Source of the DNA: Haberlea rhodopensis
Taxonomy: Eukaryota; Streptophyta; Magnoliopsida; Lamiales; Gesneriaceae
Direction of reading: 5' to 3'
DNA: 64,000 nt
NCBI GenBank assembly: GCA_907163345.1
Contig: CAJQUN010001260.1
Span: 1-64,000, forward strand
The notes below the pieces were generated by a model that ran no database searches, was not told the DNA's origin, and was given only the letters and a program-made list of their open reading frames with translations. Below, piece by piece: positions 34,848 through 47,033 of the stretch; the first letter of the stretch is position 1; each line of letters opens with the position of its first letter. The position numbers were made by a program, and so were the translations under genes.

Positions 34848-37577
34848 ATGTCTTGCTTTTGGATTAATATTTGCAAATTCTTAAGTATCCTCAATTGTTA
34901 AGTTCTTTCCATTATTGTTTTCTTTTGGTGAGAAAGCCAACCAAATAGACAATACTTTCTATTCAAATCTCTGGGTATCTGACATGATTTTTATGCCGCC
35001 CTCTGAGTATATTTCAAATTTTTATTTGGTTTTTTGGGGGTTAAAGAGAAATATAGTACAAAGAGGATGACACTAATTCAAGCAGGTAGCACATTAAACA
35101 AGATTTATGTCATGCTAAAGAAGTGGCGCTGAACTTGAATTTATGTGATGGTCAGAATTACTTCAAAGATATGGCTTTGGCAATAGAGAGACCTAAGGAA
35201 AACAAGAAATTATATATAACTATTACAATATGATTCTAACTTTAAAACACAGGGGCAGAGAAGTGGCGCTCAACTTGAATTTATTATTATTGAAATATAC
35301 ATATGGGAAAATAGAGGTATATTAACTTTATTATTATTGAAATACACATATGAGAAAATAGAGGTATATTAACTTTAGTTAATGTTGAGGAATTATCCAA
35401 AGTGCCTCCTTCCACAGCGGAGAGCAATTTTACAACTTATTTTGCTCACGATGAGTTACAGCCCTCAATTATATAGGCTCCCGGTTAAATATGAAAGTGT
35501 CGATAATTTTCTTTTGATTCGGCTTGATTCCCAAACCTGGGCATGATCAATATGCTCATGGCCAAGTCAATAGGTATGATAGTTTATGCAATTAGTGTCG
35601 TGGATCGGAAATTTGAGACAAAAATTGAACTAAAAAATTTATTGGTTCAAGAAGTCTACTGTCAATCTACTTACACGTGGTTTGCATATTAATTCTTATT
35701 CTTGTTGGTTTTTTTTCCCTTGATTCGAGGCAAGGCCAATATATGAAAATGATCTCTATTGGAAGTCAACGGAAGGTTAATCAAGAAATCTAAGTTGCTT
35801 AATTCCACGGTAGGCTTAACTATCATCTGTGATTTGCTTTTGTATAACATTCATTCATTCTCACTTGTCATATTTGTTCTTGTCAAATATAAGTAATTGT
35901 TTTTCAGTTGATATTTTATGGGTTTAACACTTTGATCAACTATTTCGAAAGTCGGGTCATCTTTTCGAGAATTACAACATTGATGCTCTCATTTCTTTGA
36001 GTGAATACGAAATGAACTTGTGAACTCTGGAAGTGATTGAGGTTTTTCTAGACTAATTCTTCTTTCTTCCAATTTTTATGGTCGGCAGACGACAAATATA
36101 TATTCATTATACTTTTGAGAATACCTATTTAAATAATGTCGTCTAATTAATGATTATTGTTAACTCGTGATAGTTGCAATTAATATTAATATAAGAAATA
36201 ATTGCTTTATTAAAAGTTTATTATTTCATACATGAAAATGAAATATGAAAGTGTATTAGTTAATTAGTAGTGCATAAGGTTCATAAATTTGAGTCATTGT
36301 GTACTAAATGTGGGCCAAAGTAGACATAAACGGGCCAAAGTACACATAAATGAGGCCTGCATTAATTGAGCATCAAAGACATTAAATTATTAAAACAAAG
36401 GTGTACGCCCATGAGAATGAAAATTCCTTATGTTTTTTTTTTTTTTATCTTATTTCTACAATTGTATGTAATACTTGTTTTGAGGTGCGAAACCATGATT
36501 TTGTATTTGATTTGGCTATACTAAATATAACTAATAAATTTTTATATGAAAAAGTTAATATGTCAAGATCTATAATATTTAATTTCACTGATTATCTTCC
36601 TCACATTCTTTTACCTAGAGTTTTATAAAAACTTAACCATTATCCAACATAATATTTTCTCAAAAAAAAAAAAATCATCCATCCATTACAATTATAAATA
36701 TAAAAAACCATAATTTTTTTTTTTAAAAAATCATAAGGCTGAATTAAAAAAACAGAAAAATTTTTGTGGGGTTTATCCTGGAATTGGTATCCTGTTGGTT
36801 CTCTCCCTCGGAACCCTGCCGTCCATGCATATCCCTCGATTTACAACCTGCCTGGTCAAGGGCCTCTGAAACCCTAATTAGATTAAAGATTAAATCAGGG
36901 GGTATTTTAATAAGCAAAAAAGACTTAAAGACTTATTTGGGCTGGGCTAAGCAAAACAGTAAAATTTTGATTTATAATTTGGCTGAACAATAATAAATAG
37001 ATACTACACATGTCCACGCTAGCCCATGTGTAGTTTCGCCCCTACTTGTTTCGATGGCTTTTTCTTTTCTCCGCTCATGAGTAAATACATATAAGTTAAA
37101 TGGAATCACTTGTTGATGCGCCGCTCACAGGGTTTTTGGCGCATTTTTCTTTGGCATTGGTGGTGTATAATGGGGTTTTTTTTTTAATGAAAGCTCACGT
37201 GACGGGGCATAGCTAGGATTTTTAAACTTGAACTTGGTGGACTGAACATAAAAAAATATAAGCATTTTTAATATATATAATTATATTGAAAGGGATGTAA
37301 GATTTTATATTGTTCGTATGTACGAACAATATATTGTTTTTCATAATTCTTTTGTATAAATATTTCATTCGCATACTTGTTTGCTTTTATTAATTGAATC
37401 TTTAACTGCCTGACAGCTCCACCGATTTAGCCATATGCTCATATAAATATTTTTTTTGTACTTATTCTCCAATATATTCATTCCGTTTTCATAATTTTTT
37501 TACACTTAATTTGTGAATTCTATCATATCAACTAGGGTTCAGTTTGGAAAAGATCTAATTTATGTATGTTTAAATTA
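34848..37577. other. AT-rich spacer with two small repeats
   Basis: No gene is recognised. 35282-35378 holds a 47-bp tandem duplication (TATTATTGAAATA.ACATATG...). 37307-37332 is a 26-bp palindrome, ATATTGTTCGTA / TACGAACAATAT around a TG centre. A 75-codon frame at 36766-36993 has no family resemblance. Confidence 0.5.
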
Positions 37578-38095
37578 TGTGTCAAGCCCTGAAATCGAGC
37601 ATGTGACACCGGCGCTGATTCCATAAATAATTCGAAATTCAACAAGCCTCGTAATACATATTATAGCAAACACCAGTCTTTATTCCAAAATAATCAAAAA
37701 TGTCTTTACAACTTGAAATATAAATATTATAAATTGTTCAATATTCTAAAGGATAGCGGAAGCATAAAATAATTTAATTAATATCTTGAGTCTTGAAAGC
37801 ATCAACTGATCACCAACCGCAAAACTTGTTGTTCCACGTTTTCAACCTGTTCTTCATCCTTATCTGGGGATGGGATAATAAGGGGTGAGTGTTGGGAAAC
37901 ACTCAGCAAGTGGTGAACAATCATATGTGACACAACATATAAAGATAATAATTTTTCAGAAACATGTATAAAAAATCAGATGGAAAACGATATGAATACA
38001 GAACAGAAACTGAACAGAATTTACTCATCGGAGCCAGAACAGAACAGAGATTTCATCAGAATCAGATAACATTAATCAAACAAATCCCACATACT
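37578..38095 (-). mobile_element. 3' part of a chromovirus (Ty3/gypsy) LTR, split from its 5' part at 45.9-46.5 kb
   Basis: On plus it starts TGTGTCAAGCCCTGAAATC. It aligns with the LTR at 47035-47470 (GATCACCAACC.CAAAA, TTATCTGGGGA.GG, GAAAACACT, AGAACAGAACA). Where this piece stops, the piece at about 45855 begins in the order seen in the unsplit LTR at 47.0-48.3 kb. The two are therefore halves of one LTR separated by an Athila-like insertion. Confidence 0.65.
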
Positions 38096-39834
38096 TAATC
38101 TTTACTCGACTTCGAGTAAATCATACAAACTACAATCTTTTTGTTAGTTCATAGCATCATAACAAACTAACTTGTCCTCACTTTTAATGCCTCAACAATT
38201 TTAAACATGCATAATAATAAAAGACGGTGAAAAGTTAATAGTGGAACAAGTTCAATCCCTAGCATTTCATACCCAACAAAATAGCGAACGTGTGTGTGTG
38301 GTCATAAACAAGTGTCATGCACAAATTATAGATACAATCAATGTAAACTCATAATAGCTCATGTTATACTCTAGCACAAGTATAAGCTTACTTGCACACC
38401 CTTCCCCACTATCTTAGCTATTTTCATACACAAATCAAGTATGTCTTAATTAGCTTGGTCTGTGTATTGGCTATTGAAATAAAGAAAATGATATATCAAA
38501 CAAGAGAGTATGGTGATATGCACAATATATATTTCTCTTCTTGCATGATTTTTTTCAAACCTTAGTTCATTTTGTAAGGTTTGTTTCAATTTCTTTTTCT
38601 TTTGTGCATTGGCTCACCCTTGGAGTCATAATTTTTATCTATTTTTTCAAAGCATCCCTTTTTCTTTCATGCATCTCATTCTTTTGACATAAAGCTCTCA
38701 AAACGTACGAAACATTGATAATAAGTGCATGTGAATGAAACACATCATACTAAGATCATATTTAGGCTCATTAGGAAAGATCATAAGATAGTCAAACAAT
38801 GTCGAAAGGTGGCTTTGTATGCTTAGCATACAACTATTCTTTTACATTAAAGTTCAAAAATTGTAATATGGATGATTTTGTTTACATGGTAGGCTTGAAA
38901 GGCTCAAAAACATCAAAGATTGTTTATATCACTTTCATGTTCGCAAGTAGTCTAGACATACGCCTCAAAGAGCATGTAGTTATGTTCTAGCATGTATCAG
39001 AGACTTCCTAAGACTATCACAATCTTCACTACGCTATGCACACTTCACAAGTCATGACAATATCGTGCTCAAAATATTCAACTATTATGTCAAATCATAA
39101 TTGGCATTACAGTTCAAAGAGTTCCAAGGTTAACAATTCACCTACGTTCAAAAGCATGCATGTCCTCAATTAGGTTTCATCATGGGCTAGTGATTTAAAA
39201 GTCTAAGTTCATCATTCATTATGAACTCTAAATTTTTCAAATTTTAAATTTTTTTTATATTTTTATAATAAGAAAGCAATAAACACACTACAAATCTCTC
39301 CCCCGTACTTAAATCTTACATCGTCCTCAATGTAAGTTAAAATTGTATGAAGAGAGAAATTAACACTATGAAAGCAATAAAAAAATAGAAGGAAAGGGAA
39401 TTTATCTCCCATTGGGCTGTCTCTCCAGCATCGCCTATGTTTAGCGTCGGTGGTCCGACGCCAGTGCTCCTACTCATGGTGGTTCATGTTTGGTATCAAG
39501 TTCTACCTTTTTCCACCTCAGTATTTTCTTGACAACTCGAACGTGATGTCTATTCGCCTTGTACCTCTTGGAGGTTTTCAATCCTTTTCTCATTCCTCGT
39601 TTTCTATCGATGCATCTTGAGATTGTTCAAGAGGAAGTTTTAGCTCAATATCCAGTGCCCGCGATTCAGAATTTGAAAGTTTAGTATCATGAGGTTTTGG
39701 TAAAGCAGTTGGAATGCGTGAAGTATCAGTCAGAATTTCATTCATAGATCCTTTGACAACCAGTCGATCAACAGTTACCACTAATTCATGTTCAACTACA
39801 GAATGTGATTTTTCTAGTGATAAGTGAGTGGTGA

Positions 39835-42419
39835 TGTAATGCCCCAATGGCCCATGATGAAAACAGTGCAATTATGACGTCATTTGTGTATAAGATTCTT
39901 CATTCTTTAAAACTCTAACTATCATGCTTCATAATTACTATGTTAAATTTATAAAAATTTGGGCAGCGTCACTCCGTAAACTTGACTTCCCAACAAATAT
40001 TAAAGAGCATAAATCAACTCCATGAATAATAAAATCACACACAAATCCTCATACAATTAATCCCCTCGTTCGCCAAAATAAATTCATATAATTCATGCTA
40101 TATACTCAATTCAAACTCCACATCTTCCATCAATTTAGAATGCACTCATCATACTCCATATAAAAATAGAAACTTAAGACATTTATACAAATCATATACA
40201 TTCTCCCAATTGCTCACAAACCGAGCCACGGATAAATGAATGCAAATCGAATTACTTATACTTTATCTATCATCACCAGTACTCGTACCATACTCTGAAA
40301 TAATTCTGACTCCAAGGATCTGGAGTTTAATTTCTGGAATGACGTCGTAGATGTTTATCTGTTTCAATAGATACAGCCCAACACACAATGTGGGAATATT
40401 CTAACACAATAATCAAGATCATGTCAATATATAAATCGTAAAGCAGTAAATTAAGACTATTGAGTATCTATAAGATGTACTCCCTGTATTCCTTCCAAAC
40501 CAGTATAGCCTTCACTTGTTGTTCATGTTTCAATCTTACACAATTCCATAATATCAAGTTCAATATCTTTATTCCAAAAGTAATGTTTATCAAAACGATA
40601 AATTTGACACTATTCATTCAAAATATAGTCATTAACCACGGTAGTTTGTCCCTGTTTTATAAAAGTAATGGCATTCCACCAATAGAGGCAATTTGTCCCC
40701 GCTTAATTATAACAACTATATTATATCAATGGTGGTACTTTGTCCTGCTTCTAAATTACAACAGTGGTACTTTGACCCCACTGTAATTATACTACATCAG
40801 TGGTACTTTGACCCCACTATCAGCGGCACTTTGACCCCGCTTCTAAATTACAACCGTGGCACTTTGACCCCACTGTGATTATACTACAAAAGTGGCACTT
40901 TGACACCACTGTCAGCGGCACTTTGACCCCAATTCTAAATTACAACGGTGGCGCTTTGACCCCCACTATGATTATATGGCACTTTGACCCCACTGCATTT
41001 ATATTATATTTACTCAATCATAACTACTATATCGTTTAAACCAAAAACATAATTCAAACTCAAACACAACCACTATATTATTTAAATCGAATACACAATT
41101 CAATTATGTGTGCTTACGTAGCATTTTCATAGATCGACATTTCGTAAGTGCATAATCAGTAAATTATCTCATAGCATAATTGCTCATACGTCACTACGTA
41201 CCTTAAAATTGGCAACAAGATTTAGACATCCTCGGCGACCGGAGGCTTGTTCATATCTATATTGAACACCAATTCATATTAATATCTCGTCAATTATCCT
41301 CAACAAACTCATTAAACCACATAAATTTGTTATGCTTCCTATCACAATCTGTGATGACTTATCATACTCTAACTACTATTCGAACCATCTCATTTATTCA
41401 TTATTCATTTGAGTTCACTTAACTTGATCAAATAGGACATTCAGTTATACAAGATTTCACCAATTCACAGAATTTTTAATAATTCTTAAAGCTCTATTTC
41501 CTAGCATCATACTTATGTTCAATCATGTCCTCCAAATTCATGTAGTAAACAACAAATTACTCACATATGGGTCAAACAATTGAAATAAATCATTTTCAAT
41601 ATTTTCAAGCTACCGATCGATCGCTAAGAGGTGTCGATTCGATCGGTAAATCTCAACATATCAACTTTAAGCTATGGCCTTGCACCGATCGATCGGTAAG
41701 AGTTACAGATCGATCGGAAGCTCTCCCAATCGATCGGTTGGATCCCACCGATCGATCGCTCAATGCTAAATTTTACATCTTTTGCTACAGCCATCAACCG
41801 ATCAATAGCTACACAGCTACCGATCGATCGGTAGGCATGGACGTCGAAAAAACACCATTTTTGTCCCCTCAAACTTCTCTCTTTTTACAAACATCAACAA
41901 ATATCACATCTTCCAACTCAGAATCCTACACCAACTCAACTACACATATTTTCTCATAATTCAAACACATATTCACATTTTCAAGAAAATCATCATAAAA
42001 CTAAAGATTCCAAACAACAATCCAACATCTAACAAAACTACCATCAAATTCAATAAAATTTCTATGAAAGCGTAAATAACTTACTTCTTGCAAACACCCC
42101 TAATTATTTAAGTCCAAAAATGAGTGATGTTGCCTTAGATTTAAAGAAGAAGAAATTGGGAAGGGAAGTGGTGAGGAAATCGGTATTTTAGTAGGTGAAT
42201 TGTGTGAAATGTGTGAAGGGGGAGATGATATAATTTTCAACTTTGCAATTTAGCCCCTCACTTTCCTCCATCTTATAATTTAATCCCAACTCAAAACATT
42301 TAATATCACTAATTCAAATTCATAATCATCTTACTTATTAATTTAAATCACATACTCACATCTCATATGTGATACAATAACCCAATTTATTTAAACAACG
42401 ATTAAATTGAGACATCACA
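39835..42419 (-). mobile_element. Solo gypsy LTR (2,585 bp) inside the Athila protease relict
   Basis: On plus: TGTAATGCCCC at the left end, GACATCACA at the right end. Flanking 5-mers are GGTGA (39830-39834) and TGTGA (42420-42424), a target duplication with one mismatch. Removing it leaves the surrounding protease frame unbroken, which supports the boundaries. It contains an array of GTGGCACTTTGACCCC units (40640-41000), a CGATCGATCG cluster (41610-41835) and, on minus, AAGGTACGTAGTGACGTATG (41182-41205). Confidence 0.82.
40640..41000. repeat. Tandem GTGGCACTTTGACCCC array
   Basis: Roughly ten copies of (A/G)GTGG(C/T)ACTTTGACCCCACT, in a longer period of about 105 bp with CTAAATTACAAC and TTATACTACA spacers. 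It lies in the part of the LTR that in other families carries the CGCT/AGCG hairpin run. Confidence 0.85.
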
Positions 42420-42805
42420 TGTGATGACAATAGTGTAATCAATAGTAGGAGCGTGCATGGGATCATGAATATTAAACTTAGCTGCTTCACCATCAAACTC
42501 CATAGTAAAAGCACAACCACTTACATCTATTATGCAATTGAAAGTTTTCAAAAATGGTCTCCCTAACATAATAGGGCTGCTCTTATCATCTTTTTCCATG
42601 TCAAATATGTAGAAGTCGGCAGGAGAGACCACTTTATCAACTTTCACTAGAACGTCCTCAAGTACTCCTCTAGGATTCACAGTAGACCTATTTGCTAATT
42701 GAATAGCAAGTTCAGCTTTTTTCAGAGGTATTAGTTCTAATGAGGTATAGATTGAATACGTCATAGCATTGATTGTTGTTTTTAAATCTAGCATGGTCTT
42801 ATAAT

Positions 42806-44492
42806 TGTCAGGATCGATTCCGGGGTAGGTTGCCATTCCACACCCGAGTTCAACCAACTTGAACTTCAATAGCTCGTGTTCTTGAATTAATGCACCGAGA
42901 GATTATATCGAGTTCGATTACAAAATCGAGCGGAAGACACTCGACATAACCCGCTCTATAACCGATTAAACATTTGAAAGGCATTTTAAAGTAATCCAAT
43001 TAAAGTAAATAAACAAGCATTTGTCTATGAAAGTTCGAAGGTGGTGTAATCCTTCTACGTCTCCCATTCATCCACCTCATGGAAGGATTTCACTAGAAGA
43101 CTTTGATTTATACAATCCCGTTGTACAAACCCGATCCAGTTGGGAATTCCCCATCCAACTAGAACTCCTAGCAACTCAACTATGTATGTTCTTTAATGTC
43201 TCACATACAAAGACCTCTCATCGGCTGTGATAAATCATCAACCGTTAGAATGATATTCACTCATCTATTAAGCTCTCATATACAATGAATAGAGTGAATA
43301 TATATGGCACAAATGATCTCTAACTAGATCTGATACAGCAAGGTAAGAGGTGCCAAAGGTTTGGGGAGTGCTCTTCATTTAGCAACTTTTGTCTTTGAAG
43401 TTCCCCAATTGAATCCCAAGTGGGTTTGCTTTGGAAGGCTTGGATTGATCTTCAATCAGCTGTTATTGAGCTTCCAAATCATGTATATATAGCCCCAAGT
43501 AATGATATATACGTTAGACACAAGAATATGCCCGTTGGAAAAGGTTCTGCACCATTCCCGAGCTTGCAACGGTCATATTCTGGTTTCTGGGCTCTTTGTA
43601 TTTCGGACCGGATTGGCCGGATCAGCTTGGGCAGATCAGTCTGGCCGGATCAGCATAGGAAGATCAGTCTGCCAGATCAGCACGGGCAGATCAGTCTGGT
43701 CCGGATCAGCATGGGCAGATCAGTCTGGTCTGGATCAGTCTGGACAATCAGCTTGATACAAAAACAGATTGATAAACTTGCTCTTTGATCTGTTGCTTGT
43801 AACTCTTCATTCTTTGATTTCTGGGCAAAGTTATCTATATAAAAGTTGTAGCCCCTTCTCTTATCTTTCCATGGAATCAAGAATCGCTTGATTTCGAGTT
43901 CGTATGAGAGAGTTATGCTCGAAATACAAGACGATGCTCCTGCTGTCTGTTTGCTGGATGCAGCAGCACATGATGTGACTTGCAGAAGCGTTTTGGCCAT
44001 CTTAACGTCCGATTAAGTATTTTACTTCCAAAGATGACCTGTAGATATTTGTCTTAGCTTTCCAACCCATACTGAATCGTTCCGTTCCGATAAGCGAGCT
44101 AAGAGTTATGCCCACCAGACTGACAGTTGCTTGCTGAAACAGCTTGCTGTTTCTTGGCGGTTCAGCTCGATCTTGCAGGCGTCTTTTCTCATTGATAACA
44201 TTTGAACTAGCCGATCTGTTGTGAAATGACTTTTATTATTTTGAGTTGGCTGTTCAATCTCTTTGGAAGCACGCCATTTTGATATCCGAGCTATGAGATA
44301 TGATCAAAACAATCCGCTCTGCCAGAATTCCAGTCTTGGTCCAGCTTGATATATTCAAGCTACTTCTTTGTAATTCATCAAGCTTCTAAGTTATGATCTA
44401 TGAACTGCACACTTGATGAAATATGTTAGCAACACAATAACAAGTTTTGTTAACATCAAAACCAATATTATTCGGGTTTCCAAAACCCAACA
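42806..44492 (-). mobile_element. Solo LTR (1,687 bp) inside the Athila protease relict
   Basis: On minus it starts TGTTGGGTTTTGGAAACCCG and ends CGATCCTGACA. The coding sequence before it (ending ACGATTTA) and after it (ATTATAAGACC) overlap in ATTTA/ATT-A, which looks like a 5-bp duplication with one base lost. It lies exactly where protease coding is expected to continue. It holds a plus-strand TATATATAG box at about 43486 and a GATCAG-rich minisatellite (43605-43750). Family: copia-like by terminal sequence, uncertain. Confidence 0.65.
43605..43750. repeat. GGATCAGN(G)GGCAGATCAGTCTGG minisatellite
   Basis: Five to six copies of a 26-30-bp unit built from GGATCAGCATGGGCAGATCA and GTCTGG. 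Open frames on both strands follow from the unit and are not taken as genes. Confidence 0.85.
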
Positions 44493-45379
44493 TAAATCGT
44501 ATTATTTCCAATTGTGCATTAGACAGTGAACATACCTGGATCCTCGCATTTAGTAGGGGTTTCCTTCTCATCATCGAAAACAAAATCGTCACACATGTCC
44601 TTATCATCACAGTTTCGATCCTCGGTTCCTTTTTCTCAACACATGATTCACGTACATATTCAACATAGGGGGTTGTTGGAAACATACCATTTTGGAGGTG
44701 CATGATGTGCAAGCTTAATTTCTTCTGGTGGCACATGTGTCTCCTCTTCTAGCTTGGGTGGCGTCAGTACCACCTTCCCCGGGGTTTTTACATCCTCATC
44801 ACTCCTTGAGGTGATTGCAACCATGGTCTCTCTTGGTGCTTGTAGTGTTGTCCTATTGATCGATGTTTTAGTTGTTCTATTTCAGTGTTCAATTTCTGAA
44901 TGCTAGCATTGGATCCCAGTTCAAAATGTAAAGTACTATAAGTAAATTTAGCAACAAGATCCTCCAAGACTCACCAGGGGTGGGGAATTGAGGTTGATGT
45001 GTCCATGGCGGGTATTGTGATGATCACTCCAACTTGAGTTGTATGTGTGTTGTCCATTTCATACGTCAAGTTGTTGCACAAGATATGCCAATTCGTTCAA
45101 GCTTCTATAGTCTGCCATGGTAGTCGGTATGCCTCATTGGTTTGTGACCAGATGTTCACCTGTAAGCACAAACAAACTGAAGTAGCAATAGAAGTAACAA
45201 TAAAAAAAATTAACACAAAAATATACAATGTTCACCTGTAATCCGATCTCCGCTCGTCGAGGTTGTCAATCCCGCATTCGCTTCGATCTTTGTAGCCGTC
45301 TTCAACAAAATTGAAAGAAAAATTATAAACTAAACCTAAACTATTCTACCTAATTTTTTTAAGTCTAATTTCGAGTATT

Positions 45380-45620
45380 ATATAGGGAGGCAAGTAGGTG
45401 GGATAAAATCTCCAAACTAAGATAAAGAATCGAGTTTCTAAAAATTCTCGAACACTGCTGGCGATCGATCGACAGAACCCAGCGATTGATCGCTAGTTCT
45501 TGTTTTTTCAAAACTTTTCTCCGAGCGATCGATCGGCAAATATTGGCTATCGATCGGTGGCTCTAATTTTTTGTTGCGTAAAATTTCTGCCTTGCTCGAT
45601 CGATCGGACTTTCGGGGCGA
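45380..45620 (-). promoter_or_regulatory. CGATCGATCG cluster next to a TATA-like box
   Basis: About six CGATCGATCG-type sites lie at 45463-45606, some degenerate (GCGATTGATCGC, GCTATCGATCGG). On minus a CTATATAATAC box follows at about 45385. Probably the 5' regulatory region of the Athila-like element. Confidence 0.5.
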
Positions 45621-45854
45621 CTAATCGCGTCTTTTTCATTTGTTATGCATTTTCTTGGCTACTTGATCCCTCATCATCTTCAATGCATTTCTTGATCCTT
45701 ATTCTCCCTTGATAGCTCAATTTCTTCAATTCCACCTACATTTACACAATATATACGATTTGGTAGTATATGTATCAATTTATCCATCAAAACATACCAA
45801 ATCGTAGGCAATTAAACGCAATAGATGTGTATTTCTAGTCACATCAACCATATA

Positions 45855-46560
45855 CTAAATTAAGCACAATAAATCATCTAGTTTCCTCCTGGTACTGACA
45901 TCAGTTCTATAATAATCCTCCTAGAGATAAGGTCAAAACATCTGATCACCCACGCTAATGGGTAATGCGCACCAGAACAACGGTTAACCACCATATCAGA
46001 TCAGAGTAACTGTTATAATCCCGCCGCATCAGGGTCAGAAACAGAGCTCGGAATTCCTTACCAGTAGGATTTCAATATTTAAAGTGCTTCAGATTTCAAA
46101 TATCAGAATTTCATAATTTGAAAATAGTTCACATAACGATTGGAATTCAAAACACATACTTATGATTTAAAAAGTGAAAGAATGATTTTAACAAAAGCCC
46201 ACTTACAGTTATTGATCTTAAGCATGTTTAAATAAATCCCGAGTTGCGACGATGGTGCAAACTCCTCCTCTCCTCCTTGCAAATTTTTGAAAATTAGTGT
46301 GTGAAGTGTATGCAGGTTTTTTTCGAAAAAATTGGCAATGAAGAATAGAGTTTGGGTGTTGTTTAATATAGGAGAGGTTTGGTTGGGTTAAGGTATGATT
46401 GTGATATTTGTTTCCAAAGTTTAAGCTTAATTGGATCTCCTTACAAGATTGGTGCACACTTTCCTTTGGTGAAGGATTTTTGGTATTTTTCCCTTTATGA
46501 AATTTGGCTCATGCTTTGGTCTTGTTGGGGTTTTGGGCGGGTCTTTACATCCCTCCCTCC
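45855..46560 (-). mobile_element. 5' part of the split chromovirus LTR, with polypurine tract
   Basis: On minus, the polypurine tract AAGGAGGGAGGGA (about 46548-46560) precedes TGTAAAGACCCGCCC, the LTR start. The sequence follows the first 850 bp of the LTR at 47.5-48.3 kb (GAACAACGGTTAACCACCAT, ATAATCCC.C.G..TCAGGGTCAG). It ends where the Athila-like insertion starts. Confidence 0.7.
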
Positions 46561-46569
46561 TTATAGAAA

Positions 46570-47033
46570 GTTTCATCCACGAAATTCGAATCGGTTTGAT
46601 CTTGGAACAAATATAGATATTTTTATCTCATTTTCACTTCTTTTTCCCAAGTGGCTTCTCTCTCTGAATCGTTCGACCATTGAAATTTGATAAATGGAAT
46701 GGTCATTTGTCTCAGCACTTGATCCTTTGAGTCTATGATTCAGATCGGAATTTCTTCATACTTCAGAGTTTCGTTCAAGTTTTCTTGAACTACTAAGGGT
46801 TCTGCTTCGAGTACATGATTCGGATCAGCAATGTACTTCCTTAATTGTGATATGTGAAATACATTATGAACTCTGGACAGACTTGGCGGTAATGCTATTC
46901 TATAAGCTAGTGTTCTCACTTTCTCTAGAATTTCAAATGGTCCAACATATCTTGGCCTTAGCTTTCATGACTTGTCAAAACGAATGACTCCCTTCATTAG
47001 TGTGACATTTACATAGACTCTGTCTCCAATAAC
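46570..47033 (-). pseudogene. Chromovirus integrase C-terminus and chromodomain relict
   Basis: Minus-strand translation gives VVIGDRVYVNVTLMKGVIRF, LRPRYVGPFEILEKVRTLAY, RIALPPSLSRVHNVFHISQL, then WSNDSEREATWEKEV before the polypurine tract. That is the Tekay/Del-type integrase tail and chromodomain. Stops interrupt it (after FDKS and before IIDSKDQ). Sequence upstream of 47033 is lost; the join to the neighbouring LTR lacks an LTR terminus, so it is a deletion or recombination breakpoint. Confidence 0.85.

Larger units (their letters stand above)
39600..42805 (-). pseudogene. Athila-type aspartic protease relict, interrupted by a solo LTR
   Basis: The segment 42420-42805 encodes MLDLKTTINAMTYSIY, AELAIQLANRSTVNPRGVLE and SSPIMLGRPFLKTFNCIIDV, the retropepsin pattern of Athila/Tat polyproteins. 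The active-site DLGAS is altered to DLKTT, so it is inactive. A solo LTR (39835-42419) splits it, and downstream the same frame resumes at 39834 with THLSLEKSHSVVEHELVV to a stop near 39590. The upstream part (44493-44740) carries CEDPGMFTV followed by an in-frame stop. Confidence 0.75.
38096..45850 (-). mobile_element. Athila-like gypsy relict, gag-protease only, with two nested solo LTRs
   Basis: The minus strand carries gag-like remnants (44740-45300), a retropepsin-like region in three pieces (44493-44740, 42420-42805, 39600-39834) and a 3' non-coding part. At 39410-39470 (minus) the run GATGCTGGAGAGACAGCCCA resembles the stretch that follows pol in Athila elements. Reverse transcriptase and integrase are absent. 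Without the two nested LTRs (2,585 and 1,687 bp) it is only about 3.5 kb, so it was non-autonomous. The element's own termini are not firmly placed. Confidence 0.6.

Noticed and set aside
41567..41959. 130-codon frame with repeated TDRS
   Set aside because: It is produced by the CGATCGATCG cluster; similar frames appear on both strands at 52.6 and 59.2 kb.
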